Shown here: positions 13,801-25,800 of the stretch, one piece after another
Layout of the letters: each line of letters begins with the position of its first letter
How positions within the stretch are numbered: position 1 is the first letter of the stretch
DNA from: Sipunculus nudus
Lineage: Eukaryota > Annelida > Sipuncula > Golfingiida > Sipunculidae
Assembly (NCBI GenBank): GCA_026874595.1
Contig: CM049306.1
Location: 53,472,019-53,536,018, forward strand
Reading direction: 5' to 3'
Length of the DNA stretch: 64,000 nt
Position numbers and translations under genes: made by a program
Notes under the pieces: model-generated
What the model was told of the DNA's origin: nothing
The model's database searches: none
What the model saw: only the letters and a program-made list of their open reading frames with translations

Positions 13801-16800
13801 TAGCAGGCACAAAGGTTTGTACAATGTCATAGACAACTTAACACATGGTCTAGCAGTAGCTGGTAGTTATATAGCAGGCACAAAGGTTTGTACAACATTA
13901 TAGACAACTTCACACAAGGCCTAGCGGTAGCTGGTAGTTATATAGCAGGCACAAAGGTTTAGACAATGTCATAGACAACTTCACACATGGTCTAGCTGTA
14001 GCTGGTAGTTATATAGCAGGCACAAAGGTTTGTACAATGTCATAGACAACTTAACACATGGTCTAGCAGTAGCTGGTAGTTATATAGCAGGCACAAAGGT
14101 TTGTACAACATTATAGACAACTTTACACAAGGCCTAGCAGTAGCTGGTAGTTATATAGCAGGCACAAAGGTTTGTACAACTTATAGACAACTACACACAT
14201 GGTCTTACAGTTCCTGGTAGCTAAATAGCAGTCACAAAGGTTTGTACAACGTCATATAGACAACTTCACGCAAGGCCTAGCAGTAGCTGGTAGTTATGTA
14301 GCAGGCACAAAGGTTTGTACAACGTCATATAGACAACTTTACACATGGTCTAGCAGTAGCTGGTAGTTATATAGCAGGCACAAAGGTTTGTACAATGTCA
14401 TATAGACAACTTCACACAAGGCCTAGCAGTAGCTGGTAGTTATATAGCAGGCACAAAGGATTGTACAACATCATATAGACAACTTCACACAAGGCCTAGC
14501 AGTAGCTGGTAGTTATATAGCAGGCACAAAGGTTCTTACAACGTCATATTGACAACTTCACACAAGGCCTAGCAGTAGCTGGTAGTTATATAGCAGGCAC
14601 AAAGGTTTGTACAACTTATAGACAACTACACACATGGTCTTACAGTTCCTGGTAGCTAAATAGCAGGCACAAAGGTTTGTACAACATTATAGACAACTTC
14701 ACACAAGGCCTAGCGGTAGCTGGTAGTTATATAGCAGGCACAAAGGTTTGTACAATGTCATAGACAACTTAACACATGGTCTAGCAGTAGCTGGTAGTTA
14801 TATAGCAGGCACAAAGGTTTGTACAACATTATAGACAACTTCACACAAGGCCTAGCCGTAGCTGGTAGTTATATTGCAGGCACAAAGGTTTAGACAATGT
14901 CATAGACAACTTCACACATGGTCTAGCTGTAGCTGGTAGTTATATAGCAGGCACAAAGGTTTGTACAATGTCATAGACAACTTAACACATGGTCTAGCAG
15001 TAGCTGGTAGTTATATAGCAGGCACAAAGGTTTGTACAACATTATAGACAACTTCACACAAGGCCTAGCCGTAGCTGGTAGTTATATAGCAGGCACAAAG
15101 GTTTAGACAATGTCATAGACAACTTCACACATGGTCTAGCTGTAGCTGGTAGTTATATAGCAGGCACAAAGGTTTGTACAATGTCATAGACAACTTAACA
15201 CATGGTCTAGCAGTAGCTGGTAGTTATATAGCAGGCACAAAGGTTTGTACAACATTATAGACAACTTTACACAAGGCCTAGCAGTAGCTGGTAGTTATAT
15301 AGCAGGCACAAAGGTTTGTACAACTTATAGACAACTACACACATGGTCTTACAGTTCCTGGTAGCTAAATAGCAGTCACAAAGGTTTGTTCAATGTTGTA
15401 GACAACTTAACACATGGCCTAGCAGTAGCTGGTAGTTATATAGCAAGCACAAAGGTTTGTACAACATTGTAGACAACTTAACACATGGCCTAGCAGTAGC
15501 TGGTAGTTATATAGCAGGCACAAAGGTTTGTACAATGTCATAGACAACTTCACACAAGGCCTAGCAGTAGCTGGTAGTTATATAGCAGGCACAAAAATTT
15601 AGACAATGTCATAGACAACTTCACACATGGTCTAGCTGTAGCTGGTAGTTATATAGCAGGCACAAAGGTTTGTACAATGTCGTAGACAACTTAACACATG
15701 GTCTAGCAGTAGCTGGTAGTTATATAGCAGGCACAAAGGTTTGTACAATGTCATAGACAACTTCACACAAGGCCTAGCAGTAGCTGGTAGTTATATAGCA
15801 GGCACATTGGTTTTTACAATGTTGAAGACACTTCACACGTGGTCTAGCTGTAGCTGGTAGTTATATAGCAGACACAAAGGTTTGTACAGCGTTGTAGACA
15901 ATTTCACACATTTTTCCGTAGTAGCTAGTAGTTATATATAGCAGGCACAAACGTTCATACACAATTATTTCATAACAGGCATGTGCTAAGATTTAGAAAT
16001 GGTAACAGATACTGATGTAGTAGGACCATATCTTAACCACATATTTAGACATAATAGAAGTAACCTAAGGTGAAGTTACACATTAACAGCTGACACACCA
16101 GCATATATCACACGTTTATAGTATGTTTTGCCAAGATTAATATTATTTGGTTTGGTGAGTAACAGATATACAAGGTGGCAATTATATTATGACAGTTGAC
16201 TGATTTACTTATAATACCAGCAGAGACATTAAGTCGATAAAATTGAAATGCTGTCGGTCCTGCCACTCAGGTCATTTGAAAATGTTGTATTAGATCTCAT
16301 GCAGTAATTATTACATTCAACTGGGGAAATAGTATTATATCAGCCATATGGTAACTTATAACGAGCTGTGCATTGTGATTCTACATATGTTTATGCTTCA
16401 GTCAATTGCATGACAGATCATATGTGGGTAAATACTTGTGTCTCATTTTAAGACTTGCTATGACAAGGTGAACAGTACATGGATGTTTATAGACAGAGAG
16501 TGAATTCAGACTAGCTATATTATTATATTTAACTCTCAAATGATAAATTTCTGTACATTAAGTAGGGGGGTGTTTTACAGCAAGGTTATATTTCAGTTCC
16601 ATACAGACTGTAGGTGAACCAATTACAATTTAGATTTCCTATGAGTGTTTTGAAAATTTTAATTTCCTATATAGATATTCAAATAAAGTTCTGTGGTCAA
16701 CAGATCAAGTACAAACATCTGATTAGATGAATAAGAATTTATAATATTTGTAGCTAATATTGTGTAATGACCAGAAGACAGTGTTGAGCTTTGAGGTCTT

Positions 16801-19800
16801 GTGTAACATATTTTGAACACAGTCTCGTATTTCAGGCCAGGATTACTCAAGCTGTTCTGTATGTGTTGGCTATCAGGGTCGGTGGGGCATGTATTTGGGG
16901 TATTTGATATAAAATCAATACATTCAGATCAATACTGATCTGGTTTATAGTCCACGTGGGGATCAGCTGATGGACTTCACACCTCAAGAAGAATGTGCTC
17001 TCATGTTACAGCATTGTTATACAGAATTCACCGGAGTATTGTAGTATATAGGATGATGACCTGTACATATAGTACTATTAGTAGTGTATGCTTCATCCAA
17101 ATCATTGATATATGATTTTGCATACAGCAGTTTAAAGTTTAAATAGTCCTACATCCAGGCTCTTATATCATTATCATGTTAACTGCACATATATATGACA
17201 GTCAAGGATTCTGCATTATTGAATACATCAGAATCAAGTTCAACCCCTTGAAATTATGTTTAGTCCAGCAAAATGAAGGGGGGTTTGAATCTTGTTCCCT
17301 GAGGAGAATTGTAGTTTATAATAATGGGCCACAGTTGTGACCATCAATCAATCATTCAATTTTGTTTCCTCCAAACTTTTAAGTAAAAGGTTGGTATTAT
17401 CAGTATATGAATCCTTAATAGAGATCAATCTTATTCCTCTCAACATTATTTTTCTTCTATTCTATATGTCATCTTTATACAAATTGACCTGACCTGATAA
17501 TAAGTCACTCAAATCCAAAACAGTTGTAAAATATTTTCAAAACTGCTGTGACAATAAGTATCATCTATATATGGATGATACATGTACTTCCAATATGCAG
17601 CAGTTCCATAAATTTAATCTATACAGAAAGTAGATAGCATTCTGTTAAATGAAAATATCTATGTTAAAAACTAACGAGCAGGCCTTTACAAAAGAGGAAA
17701 AATAACAAAAATTATATTTAAAAAACTTGTAATCTCTCCTATCCTTCAGTTTTAAACCAATTAGCTGCCATAATGGCCACCTGTTTTCAATATATAAACC
17801 TAACCAAAGTCATGATCATGATCTTTGAATGAAAAAAAATGTATGAATTGAAAAAGAGGCTGCTGAAAGGTGTGCTACAATGTAAACATGATCATAGGTC
17901 CATCTCGATCCTTGTGAGAATAATGACTATAAACATGTGTTTATACTAAGCTTACACAAGTGAACATGGATGAAAACATGACCTCCTGTTTTAAGGAAAA
18001 TTATTGGTTTAAAATTAATGATATCACTCTACATAAAAGTTCCTCCATAAATTATTAATATATGAATTATATATTATTGTTTGAAGCATTCCTTCTCAAT
18101 TTCAGATTGAAGAGATATTAACAGGTAGTTGTTATTTGCTTTATTTAGGAAAGTTCTCTTATGTAGTGCAACATAATATCATATTCTAGTGGTGCCAATA
18201 ATTGTATAATTTGGGGAGAGTGGTCAATTTAATTTTAAAGTTAGTTGTGTATTTTGTTAATTTGTAAGGACAACAGTACATATATTTGCGGAAGAGTGTT
18301 TTTAATAATTTTATATGAACAGCCTTAAATTTATAGAAAAAAGCCAAGTATATATTTTATGTTGTTTTTTTCTGGAAAATTCTTTAGAAATGCTATACCC
18401 TAGGCATGAAAAAAGACCTTTAAAAAAGCTTTGCACTATCTTCTTTTCTGTAGAGCTGAAGATTAATATTTTTCTTTGTTATTATATTTGCCTGTAGTGA
18501 AGACATGACACTGTAGCATGAGTAAAATAATTGTTAATATCAGATTATGGTTGCATATATTTATTTAAAGGGAACAAGGTAAATGGTGTTGAAATGATAA
18601 TTGCTCAGTTATGCGGATGTTGTGATCACTATACCCTCTAGGCTGTCATTTTAATGGGTTCCAGGAACTCTTATCCTGAAACCTAGGGCAATATATGGCA
18701 AAGTGTTTTGAAGAGGAAGTTTGTTCACTTAGAAACAGGTCACTTTGGTGGCATTCTGTGTTGGCAGTAAAATTATTGATGTTTGAACAGGTATGATGAT
18801 TGTGATTTTGCCATTTTAAACCAGTTCATTAATGACACTTTCCCTTCCTTCTTCCCATTAGAAAGCGTGTCATGTAGTAACTATCAGTAACTGTCACCGG
18901 AATATCAGATTAAGCTTTCGTTAATCAGCCATATTATTTTATCACTACTTTTATTCTTTTGCCATGATTTGTTTAACTCTGCAGTGCTAATATTTACCAC
19001 AAATTAAGAACATTAGTGAATTATCTTAATAGGTCTGTTCTTTTTATGTGTTAAATCCATGGGTAATTTGAAGAGAGCCCAAAACCACCTGTGTGATTGT
19101 ACTGCATCTTACACAGGTGCCATCTGGTGTCAGGTGGTTAAATTAAAAGTTCAGTGGTTTTCACTTGGTTCAGTGGTTTTTTTTTATTGGTTTTTAATAA
19201 CAAATTAAAGAAAAATTAATAGAAAAGGGATTTGTTAGATGTTGAGTAACAGGAAATTAACTTGCAGTTACTGATGATGTAAGAACCTTGTATGGATGGA
19301 TAGAATGTCAAGTATTCCAAATAACACCATGCAGTCACCTATGGTATTTTTCAGTTCAGTTTTTAATGATAACAAAAATAAATCATATTATTCATTACTA
19401 AACATTAGTGATCATATAAAGGAAATTAATGATAGACAAAGATGCAGTTGATAATATTAATCTAGATTCCTACTGTGTCTAGTGTGTAGATTGATGTGAA
19501 AGTAGTCCAAAGTGAATATATTACATTTATTTTTTTTAATATAAATAAAAGCCATAAAACCAGGTACTTATGATCATTATTTAAATTTGTGAATTTTGTA
19601 TATTCTGGATTCTCAACATCATTGTTTGGCTAAAACTGAATAAATACCAGACATGGTGCAAATACTTTGCAAATGTATATGAATACGAATATGAATCATT
19701 ATAATATTTCTTGCATAAGAATGGGAATTCAGGTAAAAATGAAAATATTTGAATACCAGTGCAAATACATTCAAAATGTATTCATGAATGCATTCATGAA

Positions 19801-22800
19801 TATATTCTATAATATTATTTTAATAATCATTTCAGTTATATTTTATTTAAAAAATCATGATTCTCTTATTATTTTTAATAAAAATTATATTTGGCACAAT
19901 ATTTGTTATTAAATTTTGATAAATAGTTAAACTCTCATATTATATGTGCTGCATATAAGTTATATGGCCAAGTCAAAATCTGTGTGACAATAGCACTCCA
20001 TTTGTCAATAAAATAAATGAAATCAATCCTCTTCCCTGTCTCCAAAGATACCATCAAAATCATACATAATGACAAACCCTTAAAAAGGTCCCAAGGTTCG
20101 GGAAAAAGGGGGGTCCAGGCTTGAAATAGGTCTTAAACCCTTTAAAAAAGGGTTCAGCAGCTAAAAAAAGGGGTCCAGAGCCCTGGACCCTCTTCCTGGA
20201 TCAGCTTTTGATAGTTGGGTGATTCGCTGACACGTGAAAGGTATATACTGAGTGTGTTTCTTTGTTGTAATTATTTAGATCATGATGTAAATAAAGAAAC
20301 AAAAAAATACTATTTCCCTGTTAATTGTTGGTGTTATTGGTCAACTGGGTGAATTCTACTTTTCCAGTGTCAAGCCATGCCAACCTTGTCAGTACGTGTA
20401 TATGTTGTATTGTATATTTGACCACAGGTGGGCCTGGTTACAACATTTGCAATACTCATACATGAAGTTCCACATGAGGTCGGGGACTTTGCAATCCTTC
20501 TCAGATCTGGTTTCAACAGGTGGAAAGCTGCTAAGGCACAGGTAAGTAATTTAGTGTGTTTTAAAACCTAAGTTTTACAGTAAAACTTAGGTTTTAAAAC
20601 ACACAACAGCATCTGTATTTAAAATAAAAACAATTTTTTTCAGTTACTTTTCATTGTTATATTTTATCCCTTTTCACTTCTCATGTAACCTGACGTGCTT
20701 GATTTTGATCTGGCCTTGTCCAGATCCCAATCCTTATCTGCTCTGGTCCAGTTTAGAACTGGCCTAGAACAGATCTAAATTTAGAAGATGGATTTTGATC
20801 TGGCTTAGTTCAGATCCCAATCGTGACCTGACCTGGTCCAGTTTAGAACTGGCCTAGACCAGATCTAAATTTAGAAGCCTAGGCCAGTTCTAAACAGGAC
20901 TGGATTTAGATCTGGCCTGTGACCTATATATAGTTGAAAGATAACTCCTAATGATATTCTTCACCAAAGACTGTGAACTGTGAAAATTTCCAAGGGACCC
21001 AACTGTGAGAGCATCTGATGATGATTTACTGTAAAAGTTGCACATAAGTCAATCTCTAATAAAAGACTAGGGTGATTTCTTGGGTAAAAAATAAGTGAAA
21101 TTTTTTTTTGGACCATCTTAGGCAGGGGGAACTCTTTCAGGTGAGTACAGGCCTCACTGTCGAAGGTTGTACTCAAATGCATACAGTGTAAGAATGACTT
21201 TTATTTTACCTTTGCAGTTGAAATAATGAAGAGACAAACATTAAATATCCTATTTATAAAGAATCTTATGTTTAATATTTATTTTTGGAAAACAGTCTGT
21301 TTAAATATTCATTAGAATGAGGAGGAAGGCACAGCCTTAGGAACGAAATTGGTTTGATTTTTAGGTTTACAAAGAGAATAGATAATAAATAGTTGTGTGG
21401 AAAAAATAATGAATTAAGTGTATGTTAATCAGAATCATAAAATGGTAAATGGGGAGGTTCATCAGTAACAAATGTTAAGGTTATTGAGTTTTGATTTGAT
21501 ACAGACAATCAAGTGGTTAATGTGTTGGTTTTTAATCAGATGATCCATGGTTTAAACTCTGTTTACTGACAAGCAGGGTTAGAAGTTTAACCCTGTCACG
21601 GTGATTCACTATGATACCTATGTTCTTGATAATTTAAAACTCTGTGCATATAAACCCTGAATATTTGGAGGCTGAAATTAATAATTATATATGTAGCATA
21701 TCGACAGTTGTCATTGAAATATGTTTGTTGAACATTATGAACAACATTAACACTTGTGGCTAGGTTGTCACCAGGTGGTTCAGGCAGTATTAAGCTAAGA
21801 TTCCCTATGCTTGGAATGCGGCATGATGAATGCGTGTTGAGAGATTTCATATGTACCAGCACCTCAACCTGCATATTTTCTTTGTGGCACTCAGGGAAAC
21901 CATGTGGAACTGGCAAAATAACTTAATATAGCAATTCCTTTTACAAGATACAAATTCAGCATGCAGGATTTGTGCATATGTAATCTGACTTAGTATACTT
22001 AATAAGTCAGTATCTTAATTTTATCTGTATTCCGCATTCCACTTGCTGGATCTTAGCTTAATTCAGATCTGATAGTCCTCTATTTGATCCTAGCCATCAG
22101 TTGAACATCAGAGATCAGCAGAGATATTACAACTTTTAAATTTTCCTAACCCCTAGCATATAAATTAAAAATCCAGAAGGCTTGATAAAAACAACATATT
22201 TGATATTATATGGATAATTTCATTTAAATTCAGTAGACAGTGCCACCAAGAGGTCAAAAAATTTTCCTAAAAAATCCAGGCTGTGGTTTACAATCTGATG
22301 TATCCTACTGGTGGAGGGGCCCAGTTTGATTGTCATCCATAAATGGGATATTATGTCATCAAGTGCACTCAAATTGGTATTGTTTACCTGAAAGATAAAC
22401 CATTATTTACATGCATGTCACCAGTAAGTCATTTAACAGAGCAGCTGTACCAGTTAAACCTAGTACTGGTTGAGAGAAAAAATATACCACACTTTCAATG
22501 AACAGTGGGCATGTGGAAGACTTTGTTTAAGTCATTTGTCATCATTGATGTGCACAGTCCTCTCCTGTAGGCACTTTCAGACTGAAAACTTATGTTATTG
22601 TTATATCTTTTGAATGTTATGGACGTCATATACACCTGGACCTCCGAGCCATAACTGTAGGCCATAGGATATACATCAGATGTGACCCCCCCCCCCCTTT
22701 TTGTCATTAACAACTGCTCTCAGTGCCATATTTTATGCAGTTTTTTTGGTGATATATACCCTCTTGGCAGTTGCTGTAATGTTATATGCCCAGAGGGCAA

Positions 22801-25800
22801 ACCCAGCTGACACCATTTGGTGGTTAAGAATAGAAATTTATGTTGATGCCAAGTAACTTAGTGCATTTCAGGTGTATAGCTTTACTGACTGAAAGTCCTC
22901 TCAGTTTAGTTATACCATTCTCCCTTTGACTATTATCCACACAGCTGTTCGGTTGCCACAAAATTGTAAGCAATAGATCTTCATCTAAAATCTCCATGGA
23001 AATCCTTAATTAGGTCACAGTAACCTGTTTTTCTTTTGTCACCTGCATGTGTAAATTTAATCTGTACAGCAGAGGGCCTCGGATAAAGTAAATAGTCCTC
23101 TTATATATTCAGAAGAAATATCATCTCTTGACAGTTGTTCTAACTACCCTGTGAATAAAAAATCACAAGGTACTTTATTGCTTGAGAGAATCTTTCCTTT
23201 TGCTAGTGAAAGACAAAAATAGTTCGGTTTACAAAACTTGAGTTCATGGCCAGATGAAGCCAAGTGGGCTTTGATTCTCCCAGCTTGACCATAATGCTGC
23301 TGCCATCTGGTGGTGGCAGTGAGAACTAAGCTAGAGGCAAAAATGCCTCCATCACTACTTTGTTATCATTCATGTAACGTTACACCATTTTATGCTTGTT
23401 ATGTTTTGTTTGCTGTAGAATAAATTCCTGTTTTTTTATGTCATGTTGATTATCATATTGTATTTTCTTGCAGTTACTGACTGCATCAGGAGGGGTGCTT
23501 GGTGCCCTGACAGCTCTCTTTTCAGAATCAGCAGAGGCTGCAGGTTTGTAGCATTTATACATGTGTTTGTTAAGTTTGTACACTTAAAAGTAGTTATTTT
23601 TATTGTAGGTAAGGAAATGAAGTTTCTTCCTCATCTGCAGGTGATTTTTAGCGAACCTGTGAGCTAATGCGATGGTGCGGCGTCGTGCGTCGTACGTCCT
23701 GCGGCGTCTGTACGTTAACCATAGCTATCTCAAAAACGGCAGGAGCTAGCATCACCAAATTTTTTGCAAACAATCAGTCATCCAAAAAACTATATCAGAT
23801 TTTGTTTATTTTTTTTCTAACTGCATTTTCTTAGATTTTATAGGGAAAAAGCTAAAAAAGCTTTAAAAATCTTCTTCTCCGAAACTGTCCAGCCAAATTG
23901 TCCAATATTTCACAGAAAGGATCCCTGGAACAATCTTTCTCAAGTTTGTTTGAATGGTTCCAGTTCGGAGATTTTTGGCGGAGTTACAGGAGGTTGAACT
24001 TTGTTAACTGTGCAAAAAAGCATATTAAAATTTAAATCTCAGAAAAGGCTGGAGCTTTCATCACCGAATTACATGCCAATGTTGGTCACATAGGTCATAT
24101 CTGAAATTGAGGTAATTGTGGCGCCACCTGCATCGGCCTTTATTGTACGGGGTCATCAGTGCCTGTATCACACTGAGGGCTACAAAAAACTTCTTCTCTG
24201 AAACCATATGGCCAAATTGTTTAATATCGCACAGAAATGATCCTAGGGTAGTGCTTTCTGAAGTTTGTTCAAATGGTTTCTATTCACTGACATTTGGCAA
24301 AGTTATGGGAAGCTGAATTTAGTCATATGCCATAACAGCCCATTTTAGCTCAGTGGCTACAAAGATCTTCTTCTCTAAAACCACTTGGCCAAATTCTTAA
24401 ATCTCATACATTAATTATCCTCAGATGTTGATAATTCAAGTTTGTTCAAATGGTTTTGGTTCAGTGCTTTTTGGCTGAGTTACGGGAAGCTGAACTTAGC
24501 CAGTTTGCTGTATCTTCCTATATGAGTTATAAACCATCGAAAAACATTTCGCAGGTTTCGACTGATGACATTGAAGCCAGTTAAATATTTTACAAGAATA
24601 ATCCCTACAATAATTCTTATAATAATTGTCATTAATGGTTTCACATGAATGATTTTTGGCCGAGTGATGGAGATTGAATTGAGTCATTTTACCATATATG
24701 TTAGCTGTGTTATGCTGTTACATCTAGCCTGGCACCTGTTTATCAGCATCTATTACATCATGCCACTAGACATTTAGATTTCAGGTTATCTTTGGTTAAT
24801 ATTGACAAGAAAGTTTTTTAAAAGCTTTCAAAAAATTTAGATTAATGATTTGAGTTATTCATCATACCAGGCAATGTTACAATCATGGATATTCAGCTGT
24901 CTGTGGGTATTTAAAGACAACTGTAAGTGGATTATAAATTATTGGTATCCCTACTCAACTTAATTCAAGAATTTGCCATCAATGAGATATATCTGTATTT
25001 TAATTTTGAATTCAGTATGCATCCGTAATAATTTTACACATATACCTGATTTCTTTTTTTTAAAGTCAGCTGAAAAGCATTTTGTATTGGGAAAATAAAT
25101 TTCAAAGTTATTTCAAGTAGGGACCACTTTTGTGTACAGATGGCAGCACTTGGTTTACCATTTGCAGATTGCCAGTGCCTTGATGTTGGCCATTAGCCAA
25201 GATGATGTCAGCTTTATAAATAGTTTTGGCACAGTGCCAGGATTGGAAGAAGTGCAGCCAGGTAGAGGTCAAGAGTTCACTCAGTGCAGTAGCTGCATTC
25301 TATTTATAGCTTTGGAAGACTGCTCACTGCATCATATTTGGCACCAAAGTTCAGCCTGAATCTATACCTTTGGCAGACTGCCAACTGTGTCAGATTATGC
25401 AATAGGTCAAGAGTTCACTCAGTGCAGCCAGGTACAGGACAAAAGTTCACTCAGTCTAGCCAGGTGCCTGTCAAGAGTTCACTCAGTGCAGAAGCTTGAG
25501 GCAGCAATTTGTCACAGGTCACTTGGGGGCAACTGCCTTACTCACCTAAGACTTGTCAGCCCAGTGCATCAAACTCTGGGGAAGTTTGATGTATTGGACT
25601 GATATTTTGACCTATCTATGCGTCTTTGATTGTATTCTTATTTACCAGACAGGTGGTGCCACCTACATTGACTTTTGCAGTGTATGTGCCTGCTTATTCC
25701 TAAAGAGGAATTTGGTACATCAGCCTAGAAGTGGGCATGTTTATACATATCGGGTAGCTTTATAGTTTACAAGACTAGTGGCACCACCTACAATAATTTT

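Noticed and set aside
13081-14250. The regular array looked at first like a CRISPR array.
   Set aside because: There are no unique spacers; the whole unit repeats, it is an exon-plus-donor sequence, and the genome is eukaryotic.
11351-15962. Tandem repeats of TM4 coding sequence as a real repeated protein domain.
   Set aside because: Units of 70-73 bp are not multiples of three, reading through meets stops in the first repeat (TGG TAG), and the downstream HEVPHE exon joins the first copy in frame.
21596-21916. A 106-codon minus ORF in ZIP13 intron 3.
   Set aside because: No recognisable motif, codon bias or splice context; treated as a chance frame.
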